This document shows positions 37,569-44,871 of a DNA stretch of 44,871 nucleotides, in pieces. Source of the stretch: Candidatus Magnetocorallium paracelense (GTDB lineage Bacteria > Nitrospirota > Thermodesulfovibrionia > Thermodesulfovibrionales > Magnetobacteriaceae). The notes under the pieces are model-generated. The model searched no databases, was not told the DNA's origin, and saw nothing but the letters and a program-made list of their open reading frames with translations. The first letter of the stretch is position 1. Every line of letters begins with the position of its first letter. Both the position numbers and the translations under genes were made by a program. The stretch lies in the NCBI GenBank assembly GCA_029001845.1, contig JAREWP010000040.1, positions 1 to 44,871 on the forward strand. The letters are read 5' to 3'.

Positions 37569-39971
37569 TTATACTCCTATTCCCAAAAATCTTCCGCCCT
37601 GATAGATGACAAACGCTGTTACCCAGGCAAGAGTCAGTCCGTAAGCCGTTGCCATACCAAACCATTTCCATGAACCGAACTCATGTTTAAAGGCAATACC
37701 GGTTACGATACAGGGCATGTATAGAAGGACAAACACCATAAAGGCATAGGCGCTCAATGGAGTAAATGTATCTCTTATAAAAGGCTTTATACCTTCCGAT
37801 TGTCGATTTTCATCGGCGGATAAACTTGCTATTCCGAATATAGATACAACATTCTTAAAAGCCTCTCCCGTTGCCTGTAAAAAGGACAAGCCGATTTCAC
37901 GAATTTCCTCCGTAAAAGAAGGAACCCCTTTCTTTTGCTTATGCGCCTGAGCAGCATATATCTCGCTCATTGTTCCTACAACGATCTCCTTGGAAATGAC
38001 TCCTGTAATTAAAGATGACGAGGCCTGCCATGTTCCGAAACCCAGAGGAGTAAAGATCGGAGAAATCGCCTGCCCGGCCTTTCCTAAAAAAGAATCCTTT
38101 CTGTTTTCAACATCCAATGGCAGATTCAAAAGAAACCATACCACTATGGAGGCGGCCAGTATAAATGTTCCTGCTTTGACTATGAAGTGCTTTACCTTTT
38201 CCCATGTGTGTATCAGAAGACTTTTAATTGTCGGTATTCTGTAAGGGGGCAACTCGAGGATAAACATAGGTGTCTCCCCTTTAAAAAGGATTCTTCTGAA
38301 TACAATACCTGTCAGCAAGGCAAGACCGACACCGAGCAGATAAATAGACCACATGACGGTACCTGCATTTTCGGTAAAAAAAACACTTGTAAACAAAACA
38401 TATACAGGGAGCCTGGCGCTACAGGACATCATGGGTACAAGAAGGGAAGTGAGTATCCTCTCTTTCGGTTCTTCCAGTGTCCTTGTAGCATAAACAGCAG
38501 GTACATTACAGCCAAATCCCAAAAGCATGGGAATAAAAGAATTGCCGTGCAATCCCATGCTGTGCATAGATCTGTCCATTACAAAGGCGACTCTGGCCAT
38601 ATATCCGCTGCCTTCCAAAAGAGTGATAAAAAACATCATCGTAGAGAGTACAGGAACGAATATGAGAACAAATCCAGCGCCTCCTATAATCCCCTCTGTT
38701 ACAAGGCTTATAAGCAGGTTGGACGCTCCGAATCCGGACACAATCGCTGCGGCCCATCTGTTTATCGGTCCGGAGGTAACGCTGTCTATCCAGTCGACAA
38801 AGGGCGAGGAAAGATCGAAAGTAAACTTAAACATGAGCCACATGGCAAACAGGAATACAGGAAGTCCCAATGCTCTGTTTAAAACAATATTATCAATTGC
38901 ATAGGTTATGTTGGTTGTACTACGTTTCGGTTTGTCCAGAACTTCAAGAACCAGTCCGGCTGCTTTGCCGTATCTGGCGTCCGATGTCGTGCTTTCTATG
39001 TCTTCCCCGTGAGCTCTCCTCAGATGTTTAACTGCCGCACCTGAGAGAATATCATTTATATCGATATTTGTCTCACTCAACACATGAGTGTCTTCTTCCA
39101 ATAGTTTCAAAGCAAGCCATCGGAGAGGATAATTACTTGTAAGTTCAGTGTACTGTTTATTTAATTTCTCTTCAACTTCTGTAACGGCCTCTTCTATATC
39201 TTCATCGTGAACCAGATCCCTGGGTAGGGGACTGTTTTTTGCGTTGGCAGTGTCCAGAACAGATTTTATGAGGATATCGAGTCCTATGTTTTTTGTAGAT
39301 ACCGTTGGTATCGCTTTGACTCCCAAAAGGTTCTCTATTGTCTTGATATCGATCTTGTCGCCCCTTTTCTCAGCCTCATCAAAGATGTTAAGGGCCAGAA
39401 TAACCGGTATGCCAAGTTCGAGGAGTTGTATGGTTAAATAGAAATTTCTCTCCAGATTTGTCGCATCAATTACATTAACGATCACATCCGGTTTTTCATT
39501 GACCAAATAATTTCTGGCAATGATCTGTTCCTGTGTATAGGGGCTTAAACTATACGCACCGGGCAGGTCTACCAGCCTGATTACACTGTCATCATATTCC
39601 AGTTCCGCTTCCATTTTATCGACTGTAACACCGGACCAGTTACCTACTTTCAGTCTTGTACCTGCTATGGCGTTTATTAAAGTGGATTTTCCGGAATTCG
39701 GATTTCCTACGATTGCCGCTACGATCGTTCTTTTTCCTTCACGATTGATATCGCTTTCCAGGAGAATCTCTTCAGCTTCATTTTTTCGAATAGACAGAGT
39801 GCAACCCTTTATATCGATCACTATGGGATCTCCAAAGGGGGCCACTCTTTTTACACAAACATCTTCACCCTCCAAAAGGCCCATATCCATCAGCCTTCTC
39901 TTCATGGAGCCATTTACTTTAATACTTTTAATTCTACCGCTGTCGCCGGGTTTCAGTGTTGCTAATGTCAT
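37569..39971 (-). CDS. feoB: FeoA-FeoB fusion, ferrous iron transporter
   Basis: This 800-residue protein carries a complete FeoA (SH3-like) domain at about 1-74, then FeoB. The G-protein part has GNPNSGKST (89-97) for G1, DLPGAYS for G3 and NIFD for G4. The Gate-type membrane core follows, with LEGSGYMARVAFVMDR and FGCNVPAVYATRT. FeoB moves Fe2+ into the cytoplasm under low oxygen. The FeoA part is closely similar to the separate FeoA encoded at 40366-40587, so the fusion probably arose from a duplicated feoA-feoB pair. A TTG at 39983 would add 4 residues, but the ATG at 39971 gives the same MTLATLKPG start as the separate FeoA. No Cys-rich C-terminal tail is present. Confidence 0.93.
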   Translation of the reverse strand: MTLATLKPGDSGRIKSIKVNGSMKRRLMDMGLLEGEDVCVKRVAPFGDPIVIDIKGCTLSIRKNEAEEILLESDINREGKRTIVAAIVGNPNSGKSTLINAIAGTRLKVGNWSGVTVDKMEAELEYDDSVIRLVDLPGAYSLSPYTQEQIIARNYLVNEKPDVIVNVIDATNLERNFYLTIQLLELGIPVILALNIFDEAEKRGDKIDIKTIENLLGVKAIPTVSTKNIGLDILIKSVLDTANAKNSPLPRDLVHDEDIEEAVTEVEEKLNKQYTELTSNYPLRWLALKLLEEDTHVLSETNIDINDILSGAAVKHLRRAHGEDIESTTSDARYGKAAGLVLEVLDKPKRSTTNITYAIDNIVLNRALGLPVFLFAMWLMFKFTFDLSSPFVDWIDSVTSGPINRWAAAIVSGFGASNLLISLVTEGIIGGAGFVLIFVPVLSTMMFFITLLEGSGYMARVAFVMDRSMHSMGLHGNSFIPMLLGFGCNVPAVYATRTLEEPKERILTSLLVPMMSCSARLPVYVLFTSVFFTENAGTVMWSIYLLGVGLALLTGIVFRRILFKGETPMFILELPPYRIPTIKSLLIHTWEKVKHFIVKAGTFILAASIVVWFLLNLPLDVENRKDSFLGKAGQAISPIFTPLGFGTWQASSSLITGVISKEIVVGTMSEIYAAQAHKQKKGVPSFTEEIREIGLSFLQATGEAFKNVVSIFGIASLSADENRQSEGIKPFIRDTFTPLSAYAFMVFVLLYMPCIVTGIAFKHEFGSWKWFGMATAYGLTLAWVTAFVIYQGGRFLGIGV

Positions 39972-40080
39972 TTGTTTTCGCAATCTCTTAGTTAAAAAGT
40001 AAAATCAATTTTAAAACAGATCACGAAGTTAAAGAGATATTTCCACGTACTCTTTGTATACTTTGTGATAATAAAAAATC

Positions 40081-40228
40081 GTAACTACTTAGGTGTTTAG
40101 GCTAAAGACTGAAGTGAATAATGAATATTTTCGGCTCCCCGGCCAATTATTAAGGTATAATATTTTGCCAATACTTTTGTTCTTACCTAATAGTCTTCAG
40201 CCTTCAGTCTATCTACCTGAGTAGTTAC
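40081..40228. mobile_element. MITE-like element (GTAACTACTYAG ends) with 8-bp target duplication
   Basis: The ends GTAACTACTTAGGTGTTTAG and the complement of the right end (CTACCTGAGTAGTTAC) are inverted repeats of about 34 bases. The bases directly before (40073-40080) and after (40229-40236) are both AAAAAATC, fitting an 8-bp target-site duplication. The 148-base element is non-coding. It sits in the 394-base gap between feoA and the feoA-feoB fusion. A related end lies at 16252-16285. Confidence 0.85.
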
Positions 40229-40365
40229 AAAAAATCTTATGAGAGTTTTCCGTACTACTTAATGTATAGTGGAGCTATAAAGCTTATCTTCAGGGTTCAT
40301 AAGTTCCTATTGTTGAGAATTGTCAATATAAAATAATCTATTTAGTTAACGTCGGTGTATTGTCT

Positions 40366-40587
40366 CTATGTTTCAAGAAGAATTTCCTGAGCTTCCTTTC
40401 TTCGAATCGCCAGGTTGTATCCTTTTATATCGAGCTCTATGGGATCTCCCATTGGCGCTACTCTTTTTACATGTACATTCTGACCAATAAGAAGACCCAT
40501 ATCCATTAATCTTCTTTTCATGCAACCCTTTACATTGATTTTTTTTATCTTTCCTTTGCCGCCTGGTTTCAGTGTCGCCAATGTCAT
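40366..40587 (-). CDS. feoA: FeoA, ferrous iron transport accessory protein
   Basis: This 73-residue SH3-like protein assists FeoB. It begins MTLATLKPGGKGKIKKINVK and is closely similar along its whole length to the FeoA domain of the downstream fusion (both have MKRRLMDMGLL and KRVAPxGDPI). AAGGAGG lies 8 bases before the ATG. It is the first gene of the second Feo unit. The spacing to the fusion gene was widened by a MITE-like insertion, which may reduce co-expression. Confidence 0.92.
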   Translation of the reverse strand: MTLATLKPGGKGKIKKINVKGCMKRRLMDMGLLIGQNVHVKRVAPMGDPIELDIKGYNLAIRRKEAQEILLET

Positions 40588-40658
40588 TATTGATTTGCCT
40601 CCTTATCAAATGATGTTGTATAGACAACGTAATCGAGTTAACTCCCTCGGCGTACTTT

Positions 40659-40742
40659 AAAAATGTAGCCGCAGGCTTCAGCCTGCGCCGGGGTTCGGTT
40701 GACCAACGGTTCGCACAAACAAAAAGCTGCGGCTACATTTTT
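40659..40742. repeat. GTAGCCGCAGG inverted-repeat element, copy 2
   Basis: The ends AAAAATGTAGCCGCAG (40659-40674) and CTGCGGCTACATTTTT (40727-40742) are perfect inverted copies. The middle contains GACCAACGGTTCGC, the inverse of the middle of copy 1 at 35241-35312. The element is non-coding. Confidence 0.75.
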
Positions 40743-40810
40743 TGCTTATACCCCGAAAAGCTGCATAAAAAAATTCTATGCTTTAAATTAAATTGGTTAA
40801 GCAGCAACTT

Positions 40811-40874
40811 TTTTACTCCCTCTCCCCCTTTGAAGGGGGAGAGGAGAGCTGAAAGGAATTTCTTTGAAATTCCT
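40811..40874. repeat. 64-base double-hairpin repeat, copy downstream of feoP-like gene
   Basis: It has a CTCCCCCTTTGAAGGGGGAG hairpin and an AGGAATTTC-TTT-GAAATTCCT hairpin. Except for a 12-base middle part, it is identical to 43653-43716 and in the same orientation. The two copies bracket the feoA-feoB-feoP-like operon. Confidence 0.8.
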
Positions 40875-40949
40875 AAACCTTTTATGAATAGCGATGTTTC
40901 GCTTTTACTCAATATTGGCTTCTGTCAACGAAAGTTTATAAACTATGAA

Positions 40950-41111
40950 TCAAGGGGAATCGGGCTTTGTTTCGCAGGGATCTTTTGTTTCCGTTTCACA
41001 GGAACATTTGCTCGAACAGCAGCCGCTTTTCCCTCTGAACTGTCGATAAAGCTTTTGACCGACATAGGCAAAGGCCAATACTACAATGAGTAGAACAATA
41101 ATTGTTTCCAT
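40950..41111 (-). CDS. feoP: FeoB-associated Cys-rich membrane protein (FeoP-like)
   Basis: This 53-residue protein has an N-terminal membrane helix (METIIVLLIVVLAFAYVGQK) and a Cys-rich tail with C31, C32, C36, C38 and C46 (GCCSSKCSC). This is the form of the FeoB-associated Cys-rich membrane proteins seen after feoB in many bacteria. They are thought to replace FeoC or bind iron at the channel. The gene begins 12 bases after the feoB stop codon and is surely in the same operon. The second Feo unit has no such gene. Confidence 0.85.
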   Translation of the reverse strand: METIIVLLIVVLAFAYVGQKLYRQFRGKSGCCSSKCSCETETKDPCETKPDSP

Positions 41112-41123
41112 ATAATTAACCTG

Positions 41124-43358
41124 CTAAAACCCCATAGCAGAGCCGATTTGATAAACTAATGTGGCAACTGTGAAAGCCAAAACCGTGTTGAAAATCATGG
41201 AAAAAGCAGCCCATTTCCAGGAACCCGCTTCTCTGCCAATGGCTACTACCGTTACAAAGCAGGGAGCATAAAAAATAGTAAAAAGAATCAGACTGAGGGC
41301 AACCATGGGATTCCAGGCCGGATCCTTCTGCAGGGTTTCACTCAGAGAGCCTGTCTCTTCGGGATCGACTTCACCTAGTGAATAGGCCGTTCCCAGTGTG
41401 GAGACAACAACCTCTTTGGCCGCAAATCCGCCTACCAGGGCAATATTGGTTCTCCAATCGAATCCGGCAGCCTGAGAAATCGGCTCCATTGCCGTTCCGA
41501 TAGAACCGGCAATCGAATTTCTTAATGCCTTTTCAGCTTCCAGCATATCGACCGTTTCCAACTGTTCCTTTATTGCCGCCGCCGCTTCGGAGAATTCGGC
41601 TTCTTCATCTTCGGCGGCTGCTTCTATTTCACCGAGCAATTCGGCGGAAGCGGCCTTTTGGATCGTCTCTCTCTGGTTTTCAAAAAAGGCAACTTCATTT
41701 TCGGTAAGACCGGGAAAGGTCATCATCGCCCAAAGAATAATCGATATTCCCAGAATAATGGTGCCAGCTTTTTTAATATACTGCCACGTTCTCTCCCAGG
41801 TGTGGATCAAAAGACCTTTGATTGTAGGCAGTCTGTAAGGGGGAAGTTCCATGACAAAGGGAGTGGGAGGGCCGGAGATAACGGTCATCCTTAATATTTT
41901 TGCAACGATCAGAGCACCGCTCCAGGCGATTACAGTAATAATAAGCATCATGGTCGCTTCATCTTTGGCAAAAAAAGCCCCTACCAAAAGCGCCATCACC
42001 GGCATCTTGGCGCCGCAATTCATAAAGGGAACAGTAAGCAACGTCGCCAGCTTTTCTTTTTTGGATTTCAAAGTTCTCGACGCCATGACTCCCGGAACGG
42101 CGCATCCCCCTGCAATACCACCGGACACAATAAAAGCCATAACGGAATTTCCGTGTAATCCGAAAACAGCAAATACTTTATCCAGCATAAAGGCGACGCG
42201 GGCCAGATACCCGCTGTCTTCCAATATGGAAATACCAAAAAACATAAACATGATTAAAGGAACAAATCCCAAGACTCCTCCCACACCGTCAATAATACCG
42301 GAAATCACCAGGGATTTAAGCATTCCTTCAGACATATTGTTGGAGGCGGCTTCGTTTAACAGGCCAAAAAATCCCTCTACCCAGCCTACAGGCGTTTCAC
42401 TGTAAGTAAAAACAAACTGGTAGAGGCCGTATACAATGGCCGCCATAATCAAAGGGCCGAAGAATCGGTTAGTAAGCACCTTGTCAATCTTGTCGGACAG
42501 TTCCAGCTTATTAATATCACCCTGTCGTTTGATAACACCCTGCTTCAGAATCGATGCGATGTAACCATATCGATAGTCTGAGATAAGGGCTTCCGGGTAA
42601 GTGTTAAGAGTTTTTTGCAGATGAGTTGACGTGTTTTTAACAATTTTTTTCAATTTGTTCGAAACTGTGGGATTTACGGCATCTCCTTTAGAGATAATTA
42701 ATTCGTCATTCTCAAGATACTTAATGCCTAACCAACGGGCAGGGTATTGGTTGGAAAGAAAGTTGTTCTCCTCAATGATGGTAACCATCTCCGACAGCGC
42801 GCTGTCCAGATCGTCACCGTAGGATATCTCGAATTCCGTTCTTTTTTCCGTTGTCCTGCTGAGCTTGATGGCTTCATCCATAAGTTCGTTCTTACCATGG
42901 CCGGTTCTGGCAATGGTGGGAATAACAGGGATACCCATCAATTGAGAAAGTTTATCTGCATCAATGGTAATGCCTCTTTTCTCGGCTGCATCGATCATAT
43001 TCAGAGCGACGCAAACAGGAACACCCAGCTCAAGCAATTGGACTGTCAGATAGAGGTTACGCTCCAAATTGGACGAATCCACAATATTAATTACGGTCCT
43101 CACATTGGATTCCGTTATAAAGTTTCTGGCTACCACCTCATCCTGGGAATAGGCTGTGAGAGAATAGGTTCCCGGGAGGTCTACAATATGAACTTCAGTA
43201 CCGTTTCGCCTGGTATAACCTTCCTTTTTTTCGACAGTTACACCCGGGTAATTCCCGACATGTTGGCGGGCGCCTGTCAGTTCATTAAACAACGTTGTTT
43301 TACCGCAGTTGGGGTTACCGCCCAATGCAACGGAAACACGTTCTAATTGTTTCTCCAT
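41124..43358 (-). CDS. feoB: FeoB, ferrous iron transporter
   Basis: This 744-residue transporter has the N-terminal G domain (GGNPNCGKTTLFN at 13-25, DLPGTYS at 60-66, NMID at 120-123). It also has the Gate membrane core (LEDSGYLARVAFMLDKVF, AVPGVMASRTL, ELPPYRLPT). A charged, Glu/Ala-rich segment of about 65 residues (about 553-617) is inserted between membrane parts and looks helical. The FeoAB fusion lacks it. The ATG lies 2 bases after the feoA stop codon, and its ribosome site (GGAGGT) lies inside the end of feoA. A FeoP-like gene follows. Confidence 0.95.
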   Translation of the reverse strand: MEKQLERVSVALGGNPNCGKTTLFNELTGARQHVGNYPGVTVEKKEGYTRRNGTEVHIVDLPGTYSLTAYSQDEVVARNFITESNVRTVINIVDSSNLERNLYLTVQLLELGVPVCVALNMIDAAEKRGITIDADKLSQLMGIPVIPTIARTGHGKNELMDEAIKLSRTTEKRTEFEISYGDDLDSALSEMVTIIEENNFLSNQYPARWLGIKYLENDELIISKGDAVNPTVSNKLKKIVKNTSTHLQKTLNTYPEALISDYRYGYIASILKQGVIKRQGDINKLELSDKIDKVLTNRFFGPLIMAAIVYGLYQFVFTYSETPVGWVEGFFGLLNEAASNNMSEGMLKSLVISGIIDGVGGVLGFVPLIMFMFFGISILEDSGYLARVAFMLDKVFAVFGLHGNSVMAFIVSGGIAGGCAVPGVMASRTLKSKKEKLATLLTVPFMNCGAKMPVMALLVGAFFAKDEATMMLIITVIAWSGALIVAKILRMTVISGPPTPFVMELPPYRLPTIKGLLIHTWERTWQYIKKAGTIILGISIILWAMMTFPGLTENEVAFFENQRETIQKAASAELLGEIEAAAEDEEAEFSEAAAAIKEQLETVDMLEAEKALRNSIAGSIGTAMEPISQAAGFDWRTNIALVGGFAAKEVVVSTLGTAYSLGEVDPEETGSLSETLQKDPAWNPMVALSLILFTIFYAPCFVTVVAIGREAGSWKWAAFSMIFNTVLAFTVATLVYQIGSAMGF

Positions 43359-43360
43359 TG

Positions 43361-43594
43361 TTAATTGACCTCCACATCTATATAGTCTGCTTCCCTGTTT
43401 CTTAAGCTCAATGTAAATCCCCTGACTCTTACGGCTACGGGATCATACAGGGGAGCCCTTCCCTGTACGGTAAATTCGGTTCCGGGAATTAAACCCATAT
43501 CCCGGATTCGTCTGCCAAGTTCACCCTCTACTTTTATCGATGAAATCTTACCGGATTGATTGTCTTTCATCTCTCTCATGTTGATGACTGCCAA
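43361..43594 (-). CDS. feoA: FeoA, ferrous iron transport accessory protein
   Basis: This 77-residue SH3-like protein (GKISSIKVEGELGRRIRDMG, PGTEFTVQGRAPLYDPVAV) is the first gene of the feoA-feoB-feoP-like operon. It is clearly more distant from the other two FeoA domains in the window than those are from each other. This fits a separate origin of the two Feo units rather than a recent local duplication of the whole operon. GAGGA lies upstream of the ATG. Confidence 0.92.
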   Translation of the reverse strand: MAVINMREMKDNQSGKISSIKVEGELGRRIRDMGLIPGTEFTVQGRAPLYDPVAVRVRGFTLSLRNREADYIDVEVN

Positions 43595-43652
43595 TTTGTT
43601 TTCCTCCTCTTTATTTTATTACAAATTAAGCTGCCTCTGGCAGCGACATTTC

Positions 43653-43716
43653 TTTTACTCCCTCTCCCCCTTTGAAGGGGGAGAGGTGACTTGAAGGGAA
43701 TTTCTTTGAAATTCCT
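43653..43716. repeat. 64-base double-hairpin repeat, copy upstream of feoA
   Basis: This is a direct copy of 40811-40874, with identical outer parts (34 and 18 bases) and a differing 12-base middle. It lies between the porin gene and the Feo operon. The first hairpin also occurs inverted at the right end of the repeat at 10848-10977. Confidence 0.8.
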
Positions 43717-43760
43717 ATTCATTGAATTACTCTGTCATACAACTTTGTCATTTCACAGAT

Positions 43761-44871
43761 TTAAAATGTATATTGTCCTCTGAGACCGAAGATCCAGACC
43801 TCGTCGAAGTCATCGTCTCCCGCCGCGTTTTCGATAAGCTGAATATCGGGTGATATGCTTACATGGTCGTTCACAAATATACTGTAAAAGGCCTCGTAGT
43901 GTACTTCATCTTCCTCATCGATACCAACCGCTTCAAGAATGTCCTCATAGTCGTCGGAAAGAAGAGCCATTCCCACGGCTATGCCGAAAACATCGTTGTC
44001 CCTCTTCCAGTAGGAACCGCCAATGCCGAATCCGGCGCTCCAGACCACATCAAAAGCATAGACATCGTCATCCTGATAGGATGCTCTGGCAAAAAAAGTG
44101 ATGTTCTCCGTTATCTGCTGATCGATGCTCGTACCGACACCCCAGCCTTCATCTTCTTCCATCATATCGGCCAGCTTGTTCACATCGGCGCTGACAAGGG
44201 AAACCACGGCGTCGTCAAGACCCATTTCATCACGAAGTGCATCTTCCGTTATATCACCGGCTGCAAAACTGTTAACCGTGTCAATATCCAAACCGGAATC
44301 GCCGAGATAGCCGTTGGACCAGTTATCGGTGGCCTGATTGGTCCAGCCATAGACTCTGTAGTTACCCTGACGATTAAAAATCTTGGGCTTTAAACCGATC
44401 TCTCCAATGACAAAGGGATCCTCGAATATATCTTCCCAGTCAGAATCCCCCACCTGCCAGGCAAGGCTCGCATCGATCAGCTCGTGGGGGCTCACCGTAA
44501 CTCTGACGCCAAGGCTGTTGTCGGGCCAGTCCACGGCAACGGTGTTCACAAAACCCGTGGCCAGAAACTGAGTGGTCTCGTCATTGGCCACTTCGTTCAG
44601 ATCGAAATAGTTGGTCAAATCCACCTTACCGATCGTGAAAAACACTTTATCGTTTATGAATTTGTGCTCGTACCACGCTTCCGTTACTTCCATATTGCTT
44701 CCGTTGTCCCCGGAATCGTCATTGACACCCCAAAAATTCCCGATCTCGTCGTCCTGCAGCCCGTCTCCCGTGCCTGCTTCGATAAGTAAGAAAGCCTGAC
44801 CGTTTTCACCCATTGGAGCCGAAACTTCAAGGTCAGCCGAGTAACTGCCGTCGATCACATCCTCTCCGGTC
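43761..44871 (-). CDS. OprB-like porin, partial (5' end outside window)
   Basis: The frame is open to the window edge, so the N-terminus with its signal peptide is missing. About 370 residues are visible, rich in alternating beta-strand patterns, Asp, Gly and aromatic residues, and ending in Tyr-Thr-Phe (GLRGQYTF), the C-terminal Phe signal for outer-membrane barrel insertion. Motifs such as EAWYEHKFINDKVFFTIGKV and FFARASYQDDDVYAF fit the carbohydrate-selective porin (OprB) family. Being next to Feo genes does not by itself make it an iron porin. The gene is transcribed towards the Feo operon on the same strand, with a repeat in between. Confidence 0.8.
   Translation of the reverse strand, partial: TGEDVIDGSYSADLEVSAPMGENGQAFLLIEAGTGDGLQDDEIGNFWGVNDDSGDNGSNMEVTEAWYEHKFINDKVFFTIGKVDLTNYFDLNEVANDETTQFLATGFVNTVAVDWPDNSLGVRVTVSPHELIDASLAWQVGDSDWEDIFEDPFVIGEIGLKPKIFNRQGNYRVYGWTNQATDNWSNGYLGDSGLDIDTVNSFAAGDITEDALRDEMGLDDAVVSLVSADVNKLADMMEEDEGWGVGTSIDQQITENITFFARASYQDDDVYAFDVVWSAGFGIGGSYWKRDNDVFGIAVGMALLSDDYEDILEAVGIDEEDEVHYEAFYSIFVNDHVSISPDIQLIENAAGDDDFDEVWIFGLRGQYTF

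Larger units (their letters stand above)
40588..40949. other. Gap between the two Feo units
   Basis: These 362 bases contain a GTAGCCGCAGG element (40659-40742) and a 64-base double-hairpin repeat (40811-40874). No gene and no clear Fur-type box (GATAATGATAATCATTATC) could be seen, although promoters for the second Feo unit should lie here. Confidence 0.5.

Noticed and set aside
37990-38904. Plus-strand open frames opposite the FeoAB fusion
   Set aside because: They mirror conserved membrane-domain codons of FeoB and have no family features, so they are shadows.
43595-43760. Fur box upstream of the feoA-feoB operon
   Set aside because: I looked for a GATAATGATAATCATTATC-like sequence and found none that I could support.
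1-44871. tRNA, rRNA or known riboswitch genes
   Set aside because: Reading the intergenic regions gave no cloverleaf with a T-loop motif and no rRNA or riboswitch core that I could recognise; a covariance-model search would be decisive.

Overview
The window looks like chromosomal DNA of a Gram-negative, anaerobic, signalling-rich bacterium of moderate to low G+C. The Gram-negative call rests on an OprB-like porin ending in Phe, an AsmA-family protein and a lipoprotein. The anaerobic call rests on two ferrous-iron (Feo) systems, cytoplasmic molybdopterin and polyferredoxin proteins, and an acetate kinase/phosphotransacylase. The gene repertoire resembles Desulfobacterota or Nitrospirota-type genomes, but I cannot assign a phylum from sequence reading alone.

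Layout. 1-2.2 kb: the end of an unknown gene, then a minus-strand group of PIN-domain toxin, UPF0175 antitoxin and a short pyruvate-kinase-like protein. 2.3-4.8 kb: a soluble molybdopterin oxidoreductase with a four-cluster ferredoxin subunit. 4.8-8.5 kb (minus): tilS preceded by a striking 762-residue fusion of a cyclic-nucleotide-binding-like domain, acetate kinase and PduL-type phosphotransacylase. 8.7-12.1 kb: a NapH-like polyferredoxin, a TrpD2/YbiB-like protein and a plant class II-like PRPP synthetase. 12.3-17.2 kb: a 1294-residue AsmA-family protein, a PEGA-domain protein and a 43-residue lipoprotein. 17.2-24.0 kb (minus): a four-gene two-component cluster (three kinases and a stand-alone receiver). 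24.2-26.3 kb: cbiX and an AAA-ATPase/PD-(D/E)XK protein. 26.8-30.2 kb: a membrane kinase and a receiver-winged-helix regulator separated by a mobile repeat. 31.0-33.5 kb: a periplasmic binding protein followed by a chemoreceptor. 34.0-35.1 kb: a secreted phosphatidylserine-decarboxylase-like protein. 35.2-37.5 kb: a decayed accessory stretch with an ATPase gene interrupted by an in-frame TAG, a Mu Com-like zinc-finger gene and several repeats. 37.6-43.6 kb (minus): two Feo systems (feoA-feoB-feoP-like, then feoA plus a feoA-feoB fusion). 43.8 kb to the end: a partial porin.

Small non-coding inverted-repeat elements (MITE-like) are unusually dense. At least three families have several copies, and two insertions still show flanking direct repeats (8 and 10 bp) that look like target-site duplications. 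They fall between functionally linked genes: kinase and regulator, feoA and feoAB, and around the feoA-feoB-feoP operon.

The most interesting candidate for an undescribed system is the cNMP-like/AckA/PduL fusion. It would place both steps of acyl-CoA to acyl-phosphate to acid plus ATP, and a sensory domain, on one chain. All functional calls are from motif reading; no database search was run.
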